Below are positions 37,010-46,704 of a stretch of 64,000 bases of DNA, piece after piece. The stretch lies in the NCBI GenBank assembly GCA_003134555.1, contig PLBO01000151.1:148589-212588 (forward strand), in the 5' to 3' direction. How positions within the stretch are numbered: position 1 is the stretch's first letter; every line of letters begins with the position of its first letter. The stretch is from Actinomycetota bacterium (lineage in GTDB: Bacteria > Actinomycetota > Acidimicrobiia > IMCC26256 > PALSA-610). A program made the translations under genes and the position numbers. The notes under the pieces are model-generated. The model saw only the letters and a program-made list of their open reading frames with translations. It had not been told where the DNA came from and searched no databases.

Positions 37010-40000
37010 CTACCCGAGCGTGAGGCCTTTGTAACCGTCCGCACAGCCTGCAGCGCGCAACGCCGCGGCGCGAGGCGATGTGCGCGCGGGTTCGTCGTCG
37101 ATGCGTTCGATGCGGATCCGCGGTAGGCGTCCCTGCTTGTGCGCCTCGACCAACGCCTCGGCCCAGAGGTCGATCGTCGGGTCGAAGGTGACGAGCGCCT
37201 TACCGCCGCGTTCGAGATACGCGGCGCAGTCGCCGTCGACGAGCACGACGAAGGCGCCCGCCGAGCGGGACGCGCGGGCGGACCCTGGGGGCCGCTCGGG
37301 CCACGACAAGGCGGCGCCGTAGGGCTGGGCAGGATCGGTGGCGGCGAGCACGAGCACGCGCGCCCGGCTCTCGGGATCGATCGTCCGATGAGACCGCAAA
37401 CGATCGACGGCGCCGGGGAGCGCGAACTGCGCCGCGCCCAGACCGTCGACGAACCAACCGCGCCGGGCGCGCCCCGACTCCTCGAGCGCGCGCAACACGG
37501 GGTACACGCCGGCGAAGCCTCCACTCGACCCCTCGGCGCGCACGGCCTCTCGGGTGACGACGCCTTGGCGCGCGAGCATTTGCAACGCCGACGCATGCGA
37601 GCGTTCGGTGGGCGACGGCTCGGGATCGAGCAGGGGGACGACGAGCGACCATCGGCCCGCGCCCGCGGGCGGGCCGAGCCGGGTGAGCCGGCCCGGATGC
37701 GGACGGCTACGCGCCGATCGCTTCGCCGCAGCCGCGCGCCTCGGGACGCGGAGCGGTCCGAAGGTGTCGTTGGTGATCTCACCCGCCCACACGAGGTCCC
37801 ACAGGGCGGTGAGGACGACGTTGTCGTCGGCGACACCGGTCGCGGCGACGAGGTCGGGCCAGAAGCTCGCGCCCGCGCGCAGCAGACGGTCGCGGATCGC
37901 ATCGTGGATGTCGCCGTCGGGCCCCTCGAGCGCGGGACGGGTTGCGAGCAGGCGCACGCGGTCTCGGAAGAACACGCGGACCCTGCCGTCGTCGGCGCCG
38001 AGCGCGCCTGCGCCGATCCAGACGAGCTCGCCCGCCGCGCACAGCTCGTCGAGCATGCCCGGCCGGTAGCCGTCGACGCGTGCCGGCAGCACGTCGCGCT
38101 CGAGAACGGAGGCGGGAATCGCCACGCCCTGCAGCTGTTCGAGGGCCTCGACCAGAGCGTCGGTGCCGCGGCGGCCGCGTCCGACGTTGTGCCAGGCGCA
38201 CAGGAACCGCGCGTAGGTGGACGCGTCGACCGGCTCGATCTCGTGCCGCAGCGAGGCGAGTGAACGGCGGCGCAAGATGCGCAGGACGTTGGTGTCGCAC
38301 CATTCGCGCTCGACGCCACCCGGGCGGAACTCGCCGAAGACGACGCGGCCGTCGGCCTCGAGATGGGTGAGGGATGCGCGGACACGCTCGATCGAGACGT
38401 CGAAGCGCGCCCTCAGCTCCTCGATCGTGAACGGCACATGCGTGCGCGCGTAGCGGGCGACGACGTCGTCGAGCGGCCGCTCGACGGGATCGGTGAAGGC
38501 CGCCGGCAAGCCGTGGGGAACTGCCCATCCGAGCGCGTCGCGCAGGCGGCCCGCGTCTTCCGCGGCTGCCAACCGCCCCCCGATCTCGATCACCCGCCGT
38601 TCGGCTCGCAGCGAGTCGAGCCACGGTTGCGGATCGGCCGTGCACCGGGCCGCGACCTCGTCGAATGTGAGCGGCCCGAGATCGGAGAGGAGGTCGTGGA
38701 GATCGTCGGCGTGCCGGGCGTGCCGGGCCGGGACCAAACGCTGCAATTCCAGCTCGAGCCGGCCCAGCGCTTCGGGATCGAGCAGTTCGCGTAGCTCCTC
38801 CGCGCCCATGAGGTCGCGCAAGAGATCGCGGTCGAGCGCGAGCGCGCTGGCCCGGCGTTCGGCGAGGGGCGCGTCGCCCTCGTACATATAGGCGGCGATC
38901 CAGCCGAAGAGCAGGGATTGCGCGAACGGTGAGGTCCGGCGGGTCTCGACCGGCACGACGCGCACTTTGCGGGAGCGGATATCGGTGAGCACCTCGCGCA
39001 ACGCGGGGACGTCGAACACGTCGCGCAGGCATTCGCGCGTCGTCTCCAGCAACATCGGGAACGACGGGAAGTCGCTCGCGACCTCGAGCAGGTCGGCCGC
39101 CCGTTGCCTCTGCTGCCAGAGCGGTGTGCGCTCACCGGGACGCCGCCGGGGCAGCAGCAATGCCCGCGCCGCGTTCTCGCGGAACTTCGACGCGAATAAC
39201 GACGTGTTCGGAAGACCGGCGACGAGGAGCTCGTCGATCTCGTCGGGATCGGGGAGGAGCAGCTCGGTGGCGACGTCGTCGATCGACTCCGGGAGGCGGA
39301 GGATGATGCCGTCGTCGCTCCAGAGAACCTGTACCGGTAGGTCGGCGCGCGCGAGACGTTCCTCGATCGCGAGCGCCCAGGGCGCGTGCACACGCGAGCC
39401 GAAGGGCGTGAGGATGCATACGCGCCAATCGCCGATCTCGTCGGGGAAGCGCTCGATAACGATCGTCCGGTCGTCGGGGATCGCGCCCGTCGACTCGGCC
39501 TGCTCGTCGAGATACGCGCGGAGATTCGACGCGGCCCGCGCGTCGAGGCCGTTTTCCCGCAGGTTTGCCTCGACCTGTGTGGCGTCGAGGTTGCGGAGCT
39601 CGCGCACGAGCCCGCCCAGCGCGCGGCCGAGCTCGAGCGGTCGGCCGGGCCGGTCGCCCTTCCAAAAGGGTGTCTTCGCGGGTTCGCCGGGCGCGGGAGT
39701 GACGATCACGCGGTCGACGTTGATCTCCTCGATCCGCCAGGTGGACGCGCCGAGCACGAAGCACTCGCCGACGCGGCTTTCGTAAACCATCTCCTCGTCG
39801 AGCTCGCCGACGCGGCCGCCGTCGGGGAGGAACACACCGAACAACCCGCGGTCGGGGATCGTCCCACCGCTCTGCACCGCGACCCGTTGCGCGCCTTCGC
39901 GCGCCCGGATGCGACCCTCGATCCGGTCCCACACGACCCGTGGTCGCAAGCCGCTGAAGCGATCGGAGGGATACCGTCCCGCGAGCATGTCGAGCGTCTC

Positions 40001-41401
40001 GCGGAATGCGTCCTCGGAAAGCTCCGAGAAGTTCGCGCACCGGCGCACCAGCGCGTAGAGGTCGTCGACGCCCCAGTCGTCGATCGCGCACGTCGCGACG
40101 ATCTGTTGCGCGAGCACGTCGAGCGGGTTGCGCGGGTATCGCATCTCCTCGACCAACCCTTCGCGCATGCGCCGCACGACGATCGCGGCCTCGAGCAGAT
40201 CGCCGCGGTACTTCGGGAAGATCTTGCCGGTGCTCGGCTCGCCGACCTGGTGGCCGGCGCGACCGACCCGTTGTATTCCGCGCGCGACCGAGCCGGGCGA
40301 CTCGACCAGCACGACCAGATCGACCGTGCCCATGTCGATGCCGAGCTCGAGGCTCGACGTGGCGACGATGCCGCGCAGCCGGCCGTCTTTCAGCTCGGAC
40401 TCGACCTGTACTCGCTGCTCGCGGGCCAGCGACCCGTGGTGCGCGCGCACGAGCTCTTCACCCGCGAGCTCGTTGAGGCTCGCGGCGAGCCGCTCCGCGA
40501 GCCGGCGGGCGTTGCAGAACACGATCGTGGTGCGGTGCGCGCGGATCAGCTCGAGGATGCGTGGGTGCACGTGCGGCCAGATGCTGTGATTCGACTCGGG
40601 ATCGTCGAGCCCGAGCGCGCCCGCGGTGGCGCCGGAGGCGGCGGAGTGCGCGCCCGGCTCGTTCATGTCGTCGACCGGGACGATCACCTCGACGTCGAGT
40701 GCCTTGCGGGAACCGGCGTCGACGATGGTGACCGGGCGCGGCCCGTGCTCGCCGTAGCCGCCCAGGAAGCGCGCGATCTCGTCGAGCGGCCGCTGCGTGG
40801 CCGACAGGCCGATGCGTTGCGGCGCCGCGTCGGTGATCGCCTCGAGCCGCTCGAGCGAGAGCATGAGGTGGGCACCACGCTTGGTCGGGGCGAGCGCGTG
40901 GATCTCGTCGATGATTACAGTCTGCACGCCGCGCAGCGTTTCGCGCGCCTGCGAGGTGAGCATCAGGTAGAGCGACTCGGGCGTCGTGATGAGGATGTCG
41001 GGCGGGTTGCGGACGAGCTGCTGGCGCTCCTTGGCGGGGGTGTCGCCCGTGCGCATGGCCACGGTCGGCGCGTCGAACGATTCGCCGAGGCGCTCGGCGG
41101 CGAGCGTGATACCCGCGAGCGGCGCGCGGAGGTTCTTCTCGACGTCGAACGCGAGAGCGCGTAGCGGGGAGACGTACAGGACGCGGCACCGGCGGTCCTT
41201 CGGAGGCCGGGGAGTGACGCCGAGCCGGTCGATGGCCCAGAGAAACGCGGCGAGGGTCTTTCCCGACCCGGTGGGGGCGAGCAGCAGCGTGTGCTCGCCG
41301 TTGGCGATCGCGGGCCAACCCTTGGTCTGCGCGTCGGTGGGCGCGGCGAAGCTCGTTTCGAACCAGGCCCGCACGGGCGCACTGAAGCGATCGAGCGCCA
41401 T
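37010..41401 (-). CDS. lhr: Lhr-type large DEAD/DEAH-box helicase
   Basis: About 1463 residues, a superfamily 2 3'-to-5' helicase linked to DNA repair. Numbered from 41401, Walker A APTGSGKT is at 42-49, motif Ib ITTPESLYLML near 138 and motif II DEIH at 165-168; the second RecA domain carries ATSSLELGIDMG and QRVGRAGHQ. Winged-helix and Lhr-core domains follow, then the long C-terminal region (from about 850) present in full-length actinobacterial Lhr. The ATG at 41401 fits a TACCGT -10 box 7 bases upstream; a GTG at 41410 is the alternative. Confidence 0.93.
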   Translation of the reverse strand: MALDRFSAPVRAWFETSFAAPTDAQTKGWPAIANGEHTLLLAPTGSGKTLAAFLWAIDRLGVTPRPPKDRRCRVLYVSPLRALAFDVEKNLRAPLAGITLAAERLGESFDAPTVAMRTGDTPAKERQQLVRNPPDILITTPESLYLMLTSQARETLRGVQTVIIDEIHALAPTKRGAHLMLSLERLEAITDAAPQRIGLSATQRPLDEIARFLGGYGEHGPRPVTIVDAGSRKALDVEVIVPVDDMNEPGAHSAASGATAGALGLDDPESNHSIWPHVHPRILELIRAHRTTIVFCNARRLAERLAASLNELAGEELVRAHHGSLAREQRVQVESELKDGRLRGIVATSSLELGIDMGTVDLVVLVESPGSVARGIQRVGRAGHQVGEPSTGKIFPKYRGDLLEAAIVVRRMREGLVEEMRYPRNPLDVLAQQIVATCAIDDWGVDDLYALVRRCANFSELSEDAFRETLDMLAGRYPSDRFSGLRPRVVWDRIEGRIRAREGAQRVAVQSGGTIPDRGLFGVFLPDGGRVGELDEEMVYESRVGECFVLGASTWRIEEINVDRVIVTPAPGEPAKTPFWKGDRPGRPLELGRALGGLVRELRNLDATQVEANLRENGLDARAASNLRAYLDEQAESTGAIPDDRTIVIERFPDEIGDWRVCILTPFGSRVHAPWALAIEERLARADLPVQVLWSDDGIILRLPESIDDVATELLLPDPDEIDELLVAGLPNTSLFASKFRENAARALLLPRRRPGERTPLWQQRQRAADLLEVASDFPSFPMLLETTRECLRDVFDVPALREVLTDIRSRKVRVVPVETRRTSPFAQSLLFGWIAAYMYEGDAPLAERRASALALDRDLLRDLMGAEELRELLDPEALGRLELELQRLVPARHARHADDLHDLLSDLGPLTFDEVAARCTADPQPWLDSLRAERRVIEIGGRLAAAEDAGRLRDALGWAVPHGLPAAFTDPVERPLDDVVARYARTHVPFTIEELRARFDVSIERVRASLTHLEADGRVVFGEFRPGGVEREWCDTNVLRILRRRSLASLRHEIEPVDASTYARFLCAWHNVGRGRRGTDALVEALEQLQGVAIPASVLERDVLPARVDGYRPGMLDELCAAGELVWIGAGALGADDGRVRVFFRDRVRLLATRPALEGPDGDIHDAIRDRLLRAGASFWPDLVAATGVADDNVVLTALWDLVWAGEITNDTFGPLRVPRRAAAAKRSARSRPHPGRLTRLGPPAGAGRWSLVVPLLDPEPSPTERSHASALQMLARQGVVTREAVRAEGSSGGFAGVYPVLRALEESGRARRGWFVDGLGAAQFALPGAVDRLRSHRTIDPESRARVLVLAATDPAQPYGAALSWPERPPGSARASRSAGAFVVLVDGDCAAYLERGGKALVTFDPTIDLWAEALVEAHKQGRLPRIRIERIDDEPARTSPRAAALRAAGCADGYKGLTLG

Positions 41402-41408
41402 GGGTGTC

Positions 41409-41414
41409 ACGGTA
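41409..41414 (-). promoter_or_regulatory. -10 box of leaderless lhr
   Basis: Minus-strand TACCGT followed by 7 bases and the ATG at 41401. It lies in the 75-base gap after pepN. Confidence 0.35.
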
Positions 41415-41476
41415 TCCCCGAGCTGCGACGGCGTGATCCCCGACTTCTCTCCCCGGAGCTTCGAGCTACTCGCTCC

Positions 41477-43987
41477 TCAGGGCGCTTGGAGCAACGCGGC
41501 CGAGAAGCGGTCGCGCTCACGTTCCACGGCCGCCCGGTGCACTCGTAGGCGCTCCATGTGCTGGGCGATCGTGCGCGCGCCGGACGGTACGGGGTGCGCG
41601 GCGACGAACTTCAAGACGTCGTCGGGCAGGCCGTCTTCGACGAGCCAGGTGGTGCCCTCGACGACCCGCGGGATCAGTGACGGACTGAAGCGAGCAAGCA
41701 CGCGCGGCCAGCTGTCGCGGACGAACGCCCAGACCACGGCGCCATGCTCGCGGTTGCGGAGCGCCCGCTGAATGACGAACGGACCATTCTGGGCGCGGAT
41801 CTCGTCGGAGAGCGCCAGGTCGGCCGCCCGCAACACCAACTCCTCGCTCGGGAATTCGGCCAGCGAGTACAGGTATCGCATCTGCTCTTGCGGATTCGTC
41901 GTTTCCGTCGCCCGCGCCACGAACCGCTCGAAGTCGTCGGCGGTGCCGTTGCTCGCCACCACCGAGATCGCCGCCGCCTGGACGTCGGCGTCGGCACCTT
42001 CGGCATGCTCGTGGATCTCGCGCGCCCGCGCGATCGTCTCGGGGTCGAAGGTGGTCGATCCGAGCACGTTGACGAGCAGGCCGCGCAGTTGGCGCGTGCG
42101 CGCGTCGTCGGAATGACCGTCCCAACCGAGTCGCTTCGTCGCGGGCTTTACGATCGCCGCGATCTCGATCCGCATCCGTTCGAGCGCTTCGCCCTCGACG
42201 AGTCGGGACGCGGTGCGCAGGTGTCCGACGACGGCGCGCCACACGACCGGGTCGGTCTCGCCGGCGAATCGGCGCGCGCATTCGAGGAACTCGGCGGCGG
42301 TCGCGTCGCCCGCGAGAACCGAAGCCCACAGGTCGTCGACGAGTGCGAACCGTTCGAGCGGTTGCAGCACGCCGGCGTCGAGCAGGCGGTCACGCCACGC
42401 GGTGGGGTACGCGACGCGGTAGAACCCTTCGCCACCTGCATTGAGCACCACGAGTGAGCCGTCCGGGACTTCGAGCGGCACGACTTCCGCATCGGTGAGC
42501 AACGACCGCGTCTCCACGCTCTCGCCGGTGTGGATGCGAGCCAGCACCGGAAGCACCCATCGCTCGTCGTGTCCGGCGCCCGAGTAACAAAAACGCCGTT
42601 GCTCGAGCCGGCCCTCGCCGACGCGCACAGTCGGGAAACCCGGTTGAAAGATCCAGGTGTCCATGATCCGGCGCACCGGCCGGCCGGTGGCTTCCTCGAG
42701 CGCGTCCCACAGATCGGTCGTCTCGGTGTTCGAGAGCTGATAGCGCGACAAGTAGTGCCGCACGCCCGCCCGGAACGCGTCGGCGCCGAGCCACCGCTCG
42801 AGCATGCGCAGTACGGAGCCGCCCTTTTGGTACGTGAGGAGGTCGAACATGCCGTCGGCGTCCTGGGGCGTCACGACCTCGTACTCGACCGTCCGCGTGT
42901 TCTCGAGCGCGTCGACGTCGAGCGCGGCGGCGCGTGCGAGCGCGAACTCGTCCCAGGTCTTCCACTCGGGCTTGTACGCGTCGATGCCCAGGTGTTGCAT
43001 GAAGGTTGCGAACGCCTCGTTGAGCCAGATGCCGTTCCACCATTTCATCGTCACGAGGTCGCCGAACCACATGTGCGCGATCTCGTGGACGATCGTCAGT
43101 GCCGCGCCGGTCGTCTCGTCGAGCGTCGCCGCGTCGGGGTCGAGGAGCAACCGCGTCTCTCGGAACGTGACGCAGCCCAGGTTCTCCATCGCGCCGAAGG
43201 AGAAGTCGGGGAGCGCGACGAGGTCGCACTTCTCGCCGGGATACGCGATGCCGTAGTAGTCCTCGAAGAACTCGATCGCGAACGCGCCGACGTCGAGCGC
43301 GAACTGCGTGAGATGGCCGCGCCCGGGCACGTGCGCGACCCGCACGGCCACTCCGCACGCGTCGACCGGCTCGGTCACCTCGAGCGGGCCGACGACCCAC
43401 GCGACGAGGTAAGTCGATATCGGGATCGTCGTCCCGAATCGGACCCGGACGTTTCCGTCGGGCAGTTTCTCCCGGTCGATCTCGGGGCCGTTGGACAATG
43501 CAAGCAGTCCGTCGGCCACCACGAGCGTGATCGCGAACATCGCTTTGAACTCGGGTTCGTCGAAGCACGGGAAGGCGCAACGGGCATGGGCCGCCTCGAA
43601 CTGCGTGGCCGCCAGGACGCGCTCGGCCCCCGCCTCGTCGAGATATGTGCTGCGGTAGAAGCCGAACAGACCATTGCTGATCGGGCCGTCGAACTGCAGC
43701 TCGAGGATGGCGTCGCCGGCCAGGAGCGGCTGCTGCGCGGTGATGACGATGTACTCGCGTTCCGCGTCGATGCGGAGGTCGGCGGCCACCGGGGCACCGC
43801 CCTGGCTCAGCTCGACCAGGGCCACGTCGAGGCCTTTGGCGTGCAGCACGATCGTGTCGGTCGGCTCGGACATCTCCAAGGCGACGACGACCTCGCCGGA
43901 AAACGTGGAGGCGTCCAGGTCGGGGGTGATCAGCAGCTCGTAGCGGCGGGGGCGCGTTGTTCGGGAGAGGCGACCGGTCTGGTTCAT
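41477..43987 (-). CDS. pepN: aminopeptidase N (M1 family)
   Basis: An 836-residue zinc metallopeptidase removing N-terminal residues from peptides. The exopeptidase motif GAMEN is at 265-269 and the zinc site HEIAH at 301-305 with the third ligand Glu324 in WLNEAF. A C-terminal helical ERAP1-like domain fills the remaining half. All catalytic residues are present. It is cytoplasmic (no signal peptide). It is divergent from the HDOD gene and 75 bases upstream of lhr on the same strand. Confidence 0.95.
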   Translation of the reverse strand: MNQTGRLSRTTRPRRYELLITPDLDASTFSGEVVVALEMSEPTDTIVLHAKGLDVALVELSQGGAPVAADLRIDAEREYIVITAQQPLLAGDAILELQFDGPISNGLFGFYRSTYLDEAGAERVLAATQFEAAHARCAFPCFDEPEFKAMFAITLVVADGLLALSNGPEIDREKLPDGNVRVRFGTTIPISTYLVAWVVGPLEVTEPVDACGVAVRVAHVPGRGHLTQFALDVGAFAIEFFEDYYGIAYPGEKCDLVALPDFSFGAMENLGCVTFRETRLLLDPDAATLDETTGAALTIVHEIAHMWFGDLVTMKWWNGIWLNEAFATFMQHLGIDAYKPEWKTWDEFALARAAALDVDALENTRTVEYEVVTPQDADGMFDLLTYQKGGSVLRMLERWLGADAFRAGVRHYLSRYQLSNTETTDLWDALEEATGRPVRRIMDTWIFQPGFPTVRVGEGRLEQRRFCYSGAGHDERWVLPVLARIHTGESVETRSLLTDAEVVPLEVPDGSLVVLNAGGEGFYRVAYPTAWRDRLLDAGVLQPLERFALVDDLWASVLAGDATAAEFLECARRFAGETDPVVWRAVVGHLRTASRLVEGEALERMRIEIAAIVKPATKRLGWDGHSDDARTRQLRGLLVNVLGSTTFDPETIARAREIHEHAEGADADVQAAAISVVASNGTADDFERFVARATETTNPQEQMRYLYSLAEFPSEELVLRAADLALSDEIRAQNGPFVIQRALRNREHGAVVWAFVRDSWPRVLARFSPSLIPRVVEGTTWLVEDGLPDDVLKFVAAHPVPSGARTIAQHMERLRVHRAAVERERDRFSAALLQAP

Positions 43988-44020
43988 CGGGGCCGAAGCG
44001 TAGGGCCCCCGAGATCTCTC

Positions 44021-44047
44021 TCAGGGGTTGCCGATCGCGACCGATAT
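44021..44047 (+). promoter_or_regulatory. weak sigma-28-like promoter before HDOD gene
   Basis: TCAG (44021-44024), 15-base spacer, ACCGATAT (44040-44047). Similar in layout to the candidate at 35.08 kb but with two deviations, so support is weak. Confidence 0.25.
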
Positions 44048-44106
44048 ACGAAAGGTCCGGGACGACACGGAGGTGCCCGGCGGAGAGCCTCGATGGGGGC
44101 AGAACA

Positions 44107-44937
44107 ATGGCGACAGCGGAAGCAAACGACCTGATCACCGAAGTCACCCAGCTGCCGGTGCAGCCGGGTGCCGCGATGCGGCTTCTCTGGATGCTCGAGG
44201 ACCCTCGCACGTCCGCTTCGGACCTGGGTCGGCTGATCGAGTCCGACCCCGCGCTCTCGACGCAGGTCATCCGGCTCGCGAACACCGCGTTCTACGGGCT
44301 CTCGGGCAAGGTCTCGAGCGCGTGGCGCGCCGTGACCGTGCTCGGCTTGGCCACGGTGCGTGCCATCGCCACGACCGCCGCGTTCGACCTCTTCTCGGAA
44401 AAGGGCCGCTCCGTGCCCGACGACTTCTGGCCGCATTCGGTCACGACCGCCGCCGCCGCGGCCGCGATCGCCCGCCGTATCGGCATCCAGCCGAACGACG
44501 CATTCAGCTCGGGCCTGCTCCACGACTTGGGGAGCGCGCTCGTGTTCCGCCGTGCGCCCCGCCGGTACGACGCGGTGCTGGACCTTCTCGCCGGCGACCC
44601 CACGCTCTCGCGCCTCGACGCCGAGCGCATGGAGTTCGGCATGACGCACGCCGAGGTCGGCGCGTCTGCGCTCTCGGTAATGCGTTTCCCCGCGGAGATG
44701 GTGGAGGCGATCGGCTCGCACCACACGCCGCCGGCCGACGTGTCGTCACAGCTCGGACGCGTGCTCATCGCCGCCGACGCGGTGTCACTCGTGATCGACA
44801 ACGTCGCGTCCGAGCAGAACGCGCCCCTCGAAGAGACCCTCGCGGCGCTGGAGATGCCCGCGGGTTCGGGCGAGTCGCTGGTTGCCGAGGTGCGTTCCGA
44901 CCAGGACAACCTGGCCGGCTTCCTCTCCGTTCGTTAG
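44107..44937 (+). CDS. HDOD-domain signalling protein
   Basis: A 276-residue single HDOD domain protein (helical HD-related output domain). It begins with LPVQPGAAMRLLWML and SDPALSTQVIRLANTAFYGL, the diagnostic first half, followed by SSGLLHDLG and SHHTPP. HDOD proteins usually lack hydrolase activity and act in signalling, often with cyclic-di-GMP or chemotaxis modules, which fits the three cyclases nearby. GGGGG precedes the ATG. The stop overlaps the convergent AtuA-C gene by 4 bases. Confidence 0.87.
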   Translation: MATAEANDLITEVTQLPVQPGAAMRLLWMLEDPRTSASDLGRLIESDPALSTQVIRLANTAFYGLSGKVSSAWRAVTVLGLATVRAIATTAAFDLFSEKGRSVPDDFWPHSVTTAAAAAAIARRIGIQPNDAFSSGLLHDLGSALVFRRAPRRYDAVLDLLAGDPTLSRLDAERMEFGMTHAEVGASALSVMRFPAEMVEAIGSHHTPPADVSSQLGRVLIAADAVSLVIDNVASEQNAPLEETLAALEMPAGSGESLVAEVRSDQDNLAGFLSVR

Positions 44938-45317
44938 TCGCTCAGTATCTCGTCTGCCCAGGAGACGTCGGGGCGGGGGCGACGGCGATCGGCCATCGAC
45001 TCCGGGACGTCGATCTCCATGCGCACCAGCGCGCCGCCGAGTGCCTTGCCCAAGCTGTCGGCGCGCAACGATCTCGGTCCGCCCCCACCGAGGGCACCCT
45101 GCATGACGAAGTTGAGGGCGCGCACGTTTGCGGCCTCGTAGCGGTCGACCCGTCCGTGCACCATGGCGCCGAAGTGCTCCTTCACGCGGGCGTCGGTGAC
45201 CTCGCGCACGATGAGCGCGTAGGTCTCGTCGTCGTCGGCGAACAGCGCGACGTTCGCGATGTCGCCCTTGTCGCCCGCGCGGTATCCGCAGAGCTCTCGC
45301 AACGGGATCCGGGCCAC
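44934..45317 (-). CDS. AtuA C-terminal (ferredoxin-fold-like) domain protein
   Basis: A 127-residue protein that starts ARIPLRELCGYRAGDKGDIAN and contains VKEHFGAMVHGRVDRYEA and NFVMQGALGGGGPRSLRAD. This matches the small C-terminal domain found fused to AtuA in many bacteria. Here it is a separate gene 2 bases after the AtuA stop, and GAGG precedes its GTG start. It presumably forms a complex with AtuA. Its biochemical role is not established. Confidence 0.75.
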   Translation of the reverse strand: MARIPLRELCGYRAGDKGDIANVALFADDDETYALIVREVTDARVKEHFGAMVHGRVDRYEAANVRALNFVMQGALGGGGPRSLRADSLGKALGGALVRMEIDVPESMADRRRPRPDVSWADEILSD

Positions 45318-45319
45318 GG

Positions 45320-46696
45320 TTACTTGACCTCCTCGAGCACGACGCGCACGTCGGCGTCGACGACGGACTTGTCGATGAGCGTGGGCCAGATCGACAGGAG
45401 CTCCGTCGCGCTGGTACCTGCGCCGCGTCCGGCTCCGGTCATGCCCGCGGGTGGGGCCGAAAGGGTCAGCGGCACGAGCTCGCGTCCGACGAGTCCCGCG
45501 GTGCGTTGATCCGCGCATCGCCACGCGACCCGCAGCGTGCATTCCGGTGGCTCGGACGTGGTGGGCGGCACCGTCGGGCCGCCGAGGGCGTTCACGCCCC
45601 AGTATTCGACGAGCCACTCGTCGACCTCGAGCGCTGCGAGCTCCACGCGCTTTCGGAGTATCGCGGCCGTGGCCTTCGCCTTTTCGTACGCGTCGGGCCA
45701 CGCGAATGCGACGCGCGCCTCGCCGGCCCAACCCGCGTGCGCCGAGAGCAGAAGCTTGTACGTCTCCGTTGCCGGCGTTCCGTGCACGCCGCTGATGCGG
45801 ACCCGGTTGTCGGCGAGGTCCTCGAAGTGCGCCGAGGTGAAGTCGGCGACGACGTCGGGCGAGAGGTAGCGGGCCGGGTCGTGGACCTCGTACAGCAACT
45901 GGTGCCGCAAGGTGTCGGTCGAGACCCGGCCTCCCGACCCTCTCGGTTTCGAGATCACCGCGGTTCCGTCGGCATCGACACTCGCGATCGGGTACGGCAG
46001 GTCCCACGGGTTCGGCAGCGCCCACCAGTCGCCGGAGTAGTTGCCGCCGATGCTCTGGCCCGAGCACTCCAGTAGGTGACCGACGAGGATGCCGGCCGCG
46101 AGCCGGTCCCAGTCGTCCCAACCCCAACCGTGCTCGTGCACCAGCGGAGCGAGGAACAGCGACGCGTCGGCGACCCGTCCGGTGATCACGATGTCGGCCC
46201 CCTGCGCGAGCGCGTCGACGATCGGGCGCGCACCGAGGTAGGCAGACGCGAACAGCGGCGGACCGGGGAACGCGTCGAACGGTTCGCCCGTGTCGAGGTG
46301 CGCGAAGGGCTGCGCGTGTTGGGAGTGCAATGCGGGAAGTCGGGTGAGTACGTCGTCGCCGACGACGGTCGCGATCGTGATGCCGTTCACACCCAACTTG
46401 CGCGCGGTGTCGATCGCGGCGCGCGCGGCTGCGGTCGGGTTGATGCCCCCGGCATTGGTGATCACCTTGGTGCGACCGTCGGCGACGAATGGCAACGCGC
46501 GCGCGAGGTACGCGGGAAGATCGCGCGTGTAGCCGCGCGACTCGTCGCGTTGACGATCCTTTTGGAGGATGGCGAGGGTCAGCTCGGCCAACGCCTCCAG
46601 GCACAGATAGTCGACACCTTCGGCAAGGAGCGCGTCGACCGCCGTCGGCGTGTCGCCGTAGAAGCCCTGTCCACCGGCGATGACAACTTCACCCAT
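45320..46696 (-). CDS. AtuA family protein (DUF1446)
   Basis: A 458-residue protein of the AtuA family, named after the acyclic terpene utilisation cluster of Pseudomonas but of undefined activity. Visible are GEVVIAGGQGFYGDTP, NAGGINPTAAA, DIVITGRVADASLFLAPL and IGGNYSGDWW. The ATG at 46696 is used; a GTG at 46708 would overlap the amidase stop by GTGA and is an equally reasonable start. The usual C-terminal domain is split off into the next gene. It belongs to a four-gene operon with two amidases. Confidence 0.82.
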   Translation of the reverse strand: MGEVVIAGGQGFYGDTPTAVDALLAEGVDYLCLEALAELTLAILQKDRQRDESRGYTRDLPAYLARALPFVADGRTKVITNAGGINPTAAARAAIDTARKLGVNGITIATVVGDDVLTRLPALHSQHAQPFAHLDTGEPFDAFPGPPLFASAYLGARPIVDALAQGADIVITGRVADASLFLAPLVHEHGWGWDDWDRLAAGILVGHLLECSGQSIGGNYSGDWWALPNPWDLPYPIASVDADGTAVISKPRGSGGRVSTDTLRHQLLYEVHDPARYLSPDVVADFTSAHFEDLADNRVRISGVHGTPATETYKLLLSAHAGWAGEARVAFAWPDAYEKAKATAAILRKRVELAALEVDEWLVEYWGVNALGGPTVPPTTSEPPECTLRVAWRCADQRTAGLVGRELVPLTLSAPPAGMTGAGRGAGTSATELLSIWPTLIDKSVVDADVRVVLEEVK

Positions 46697-46704
46697 GTTC
46701 CGGC

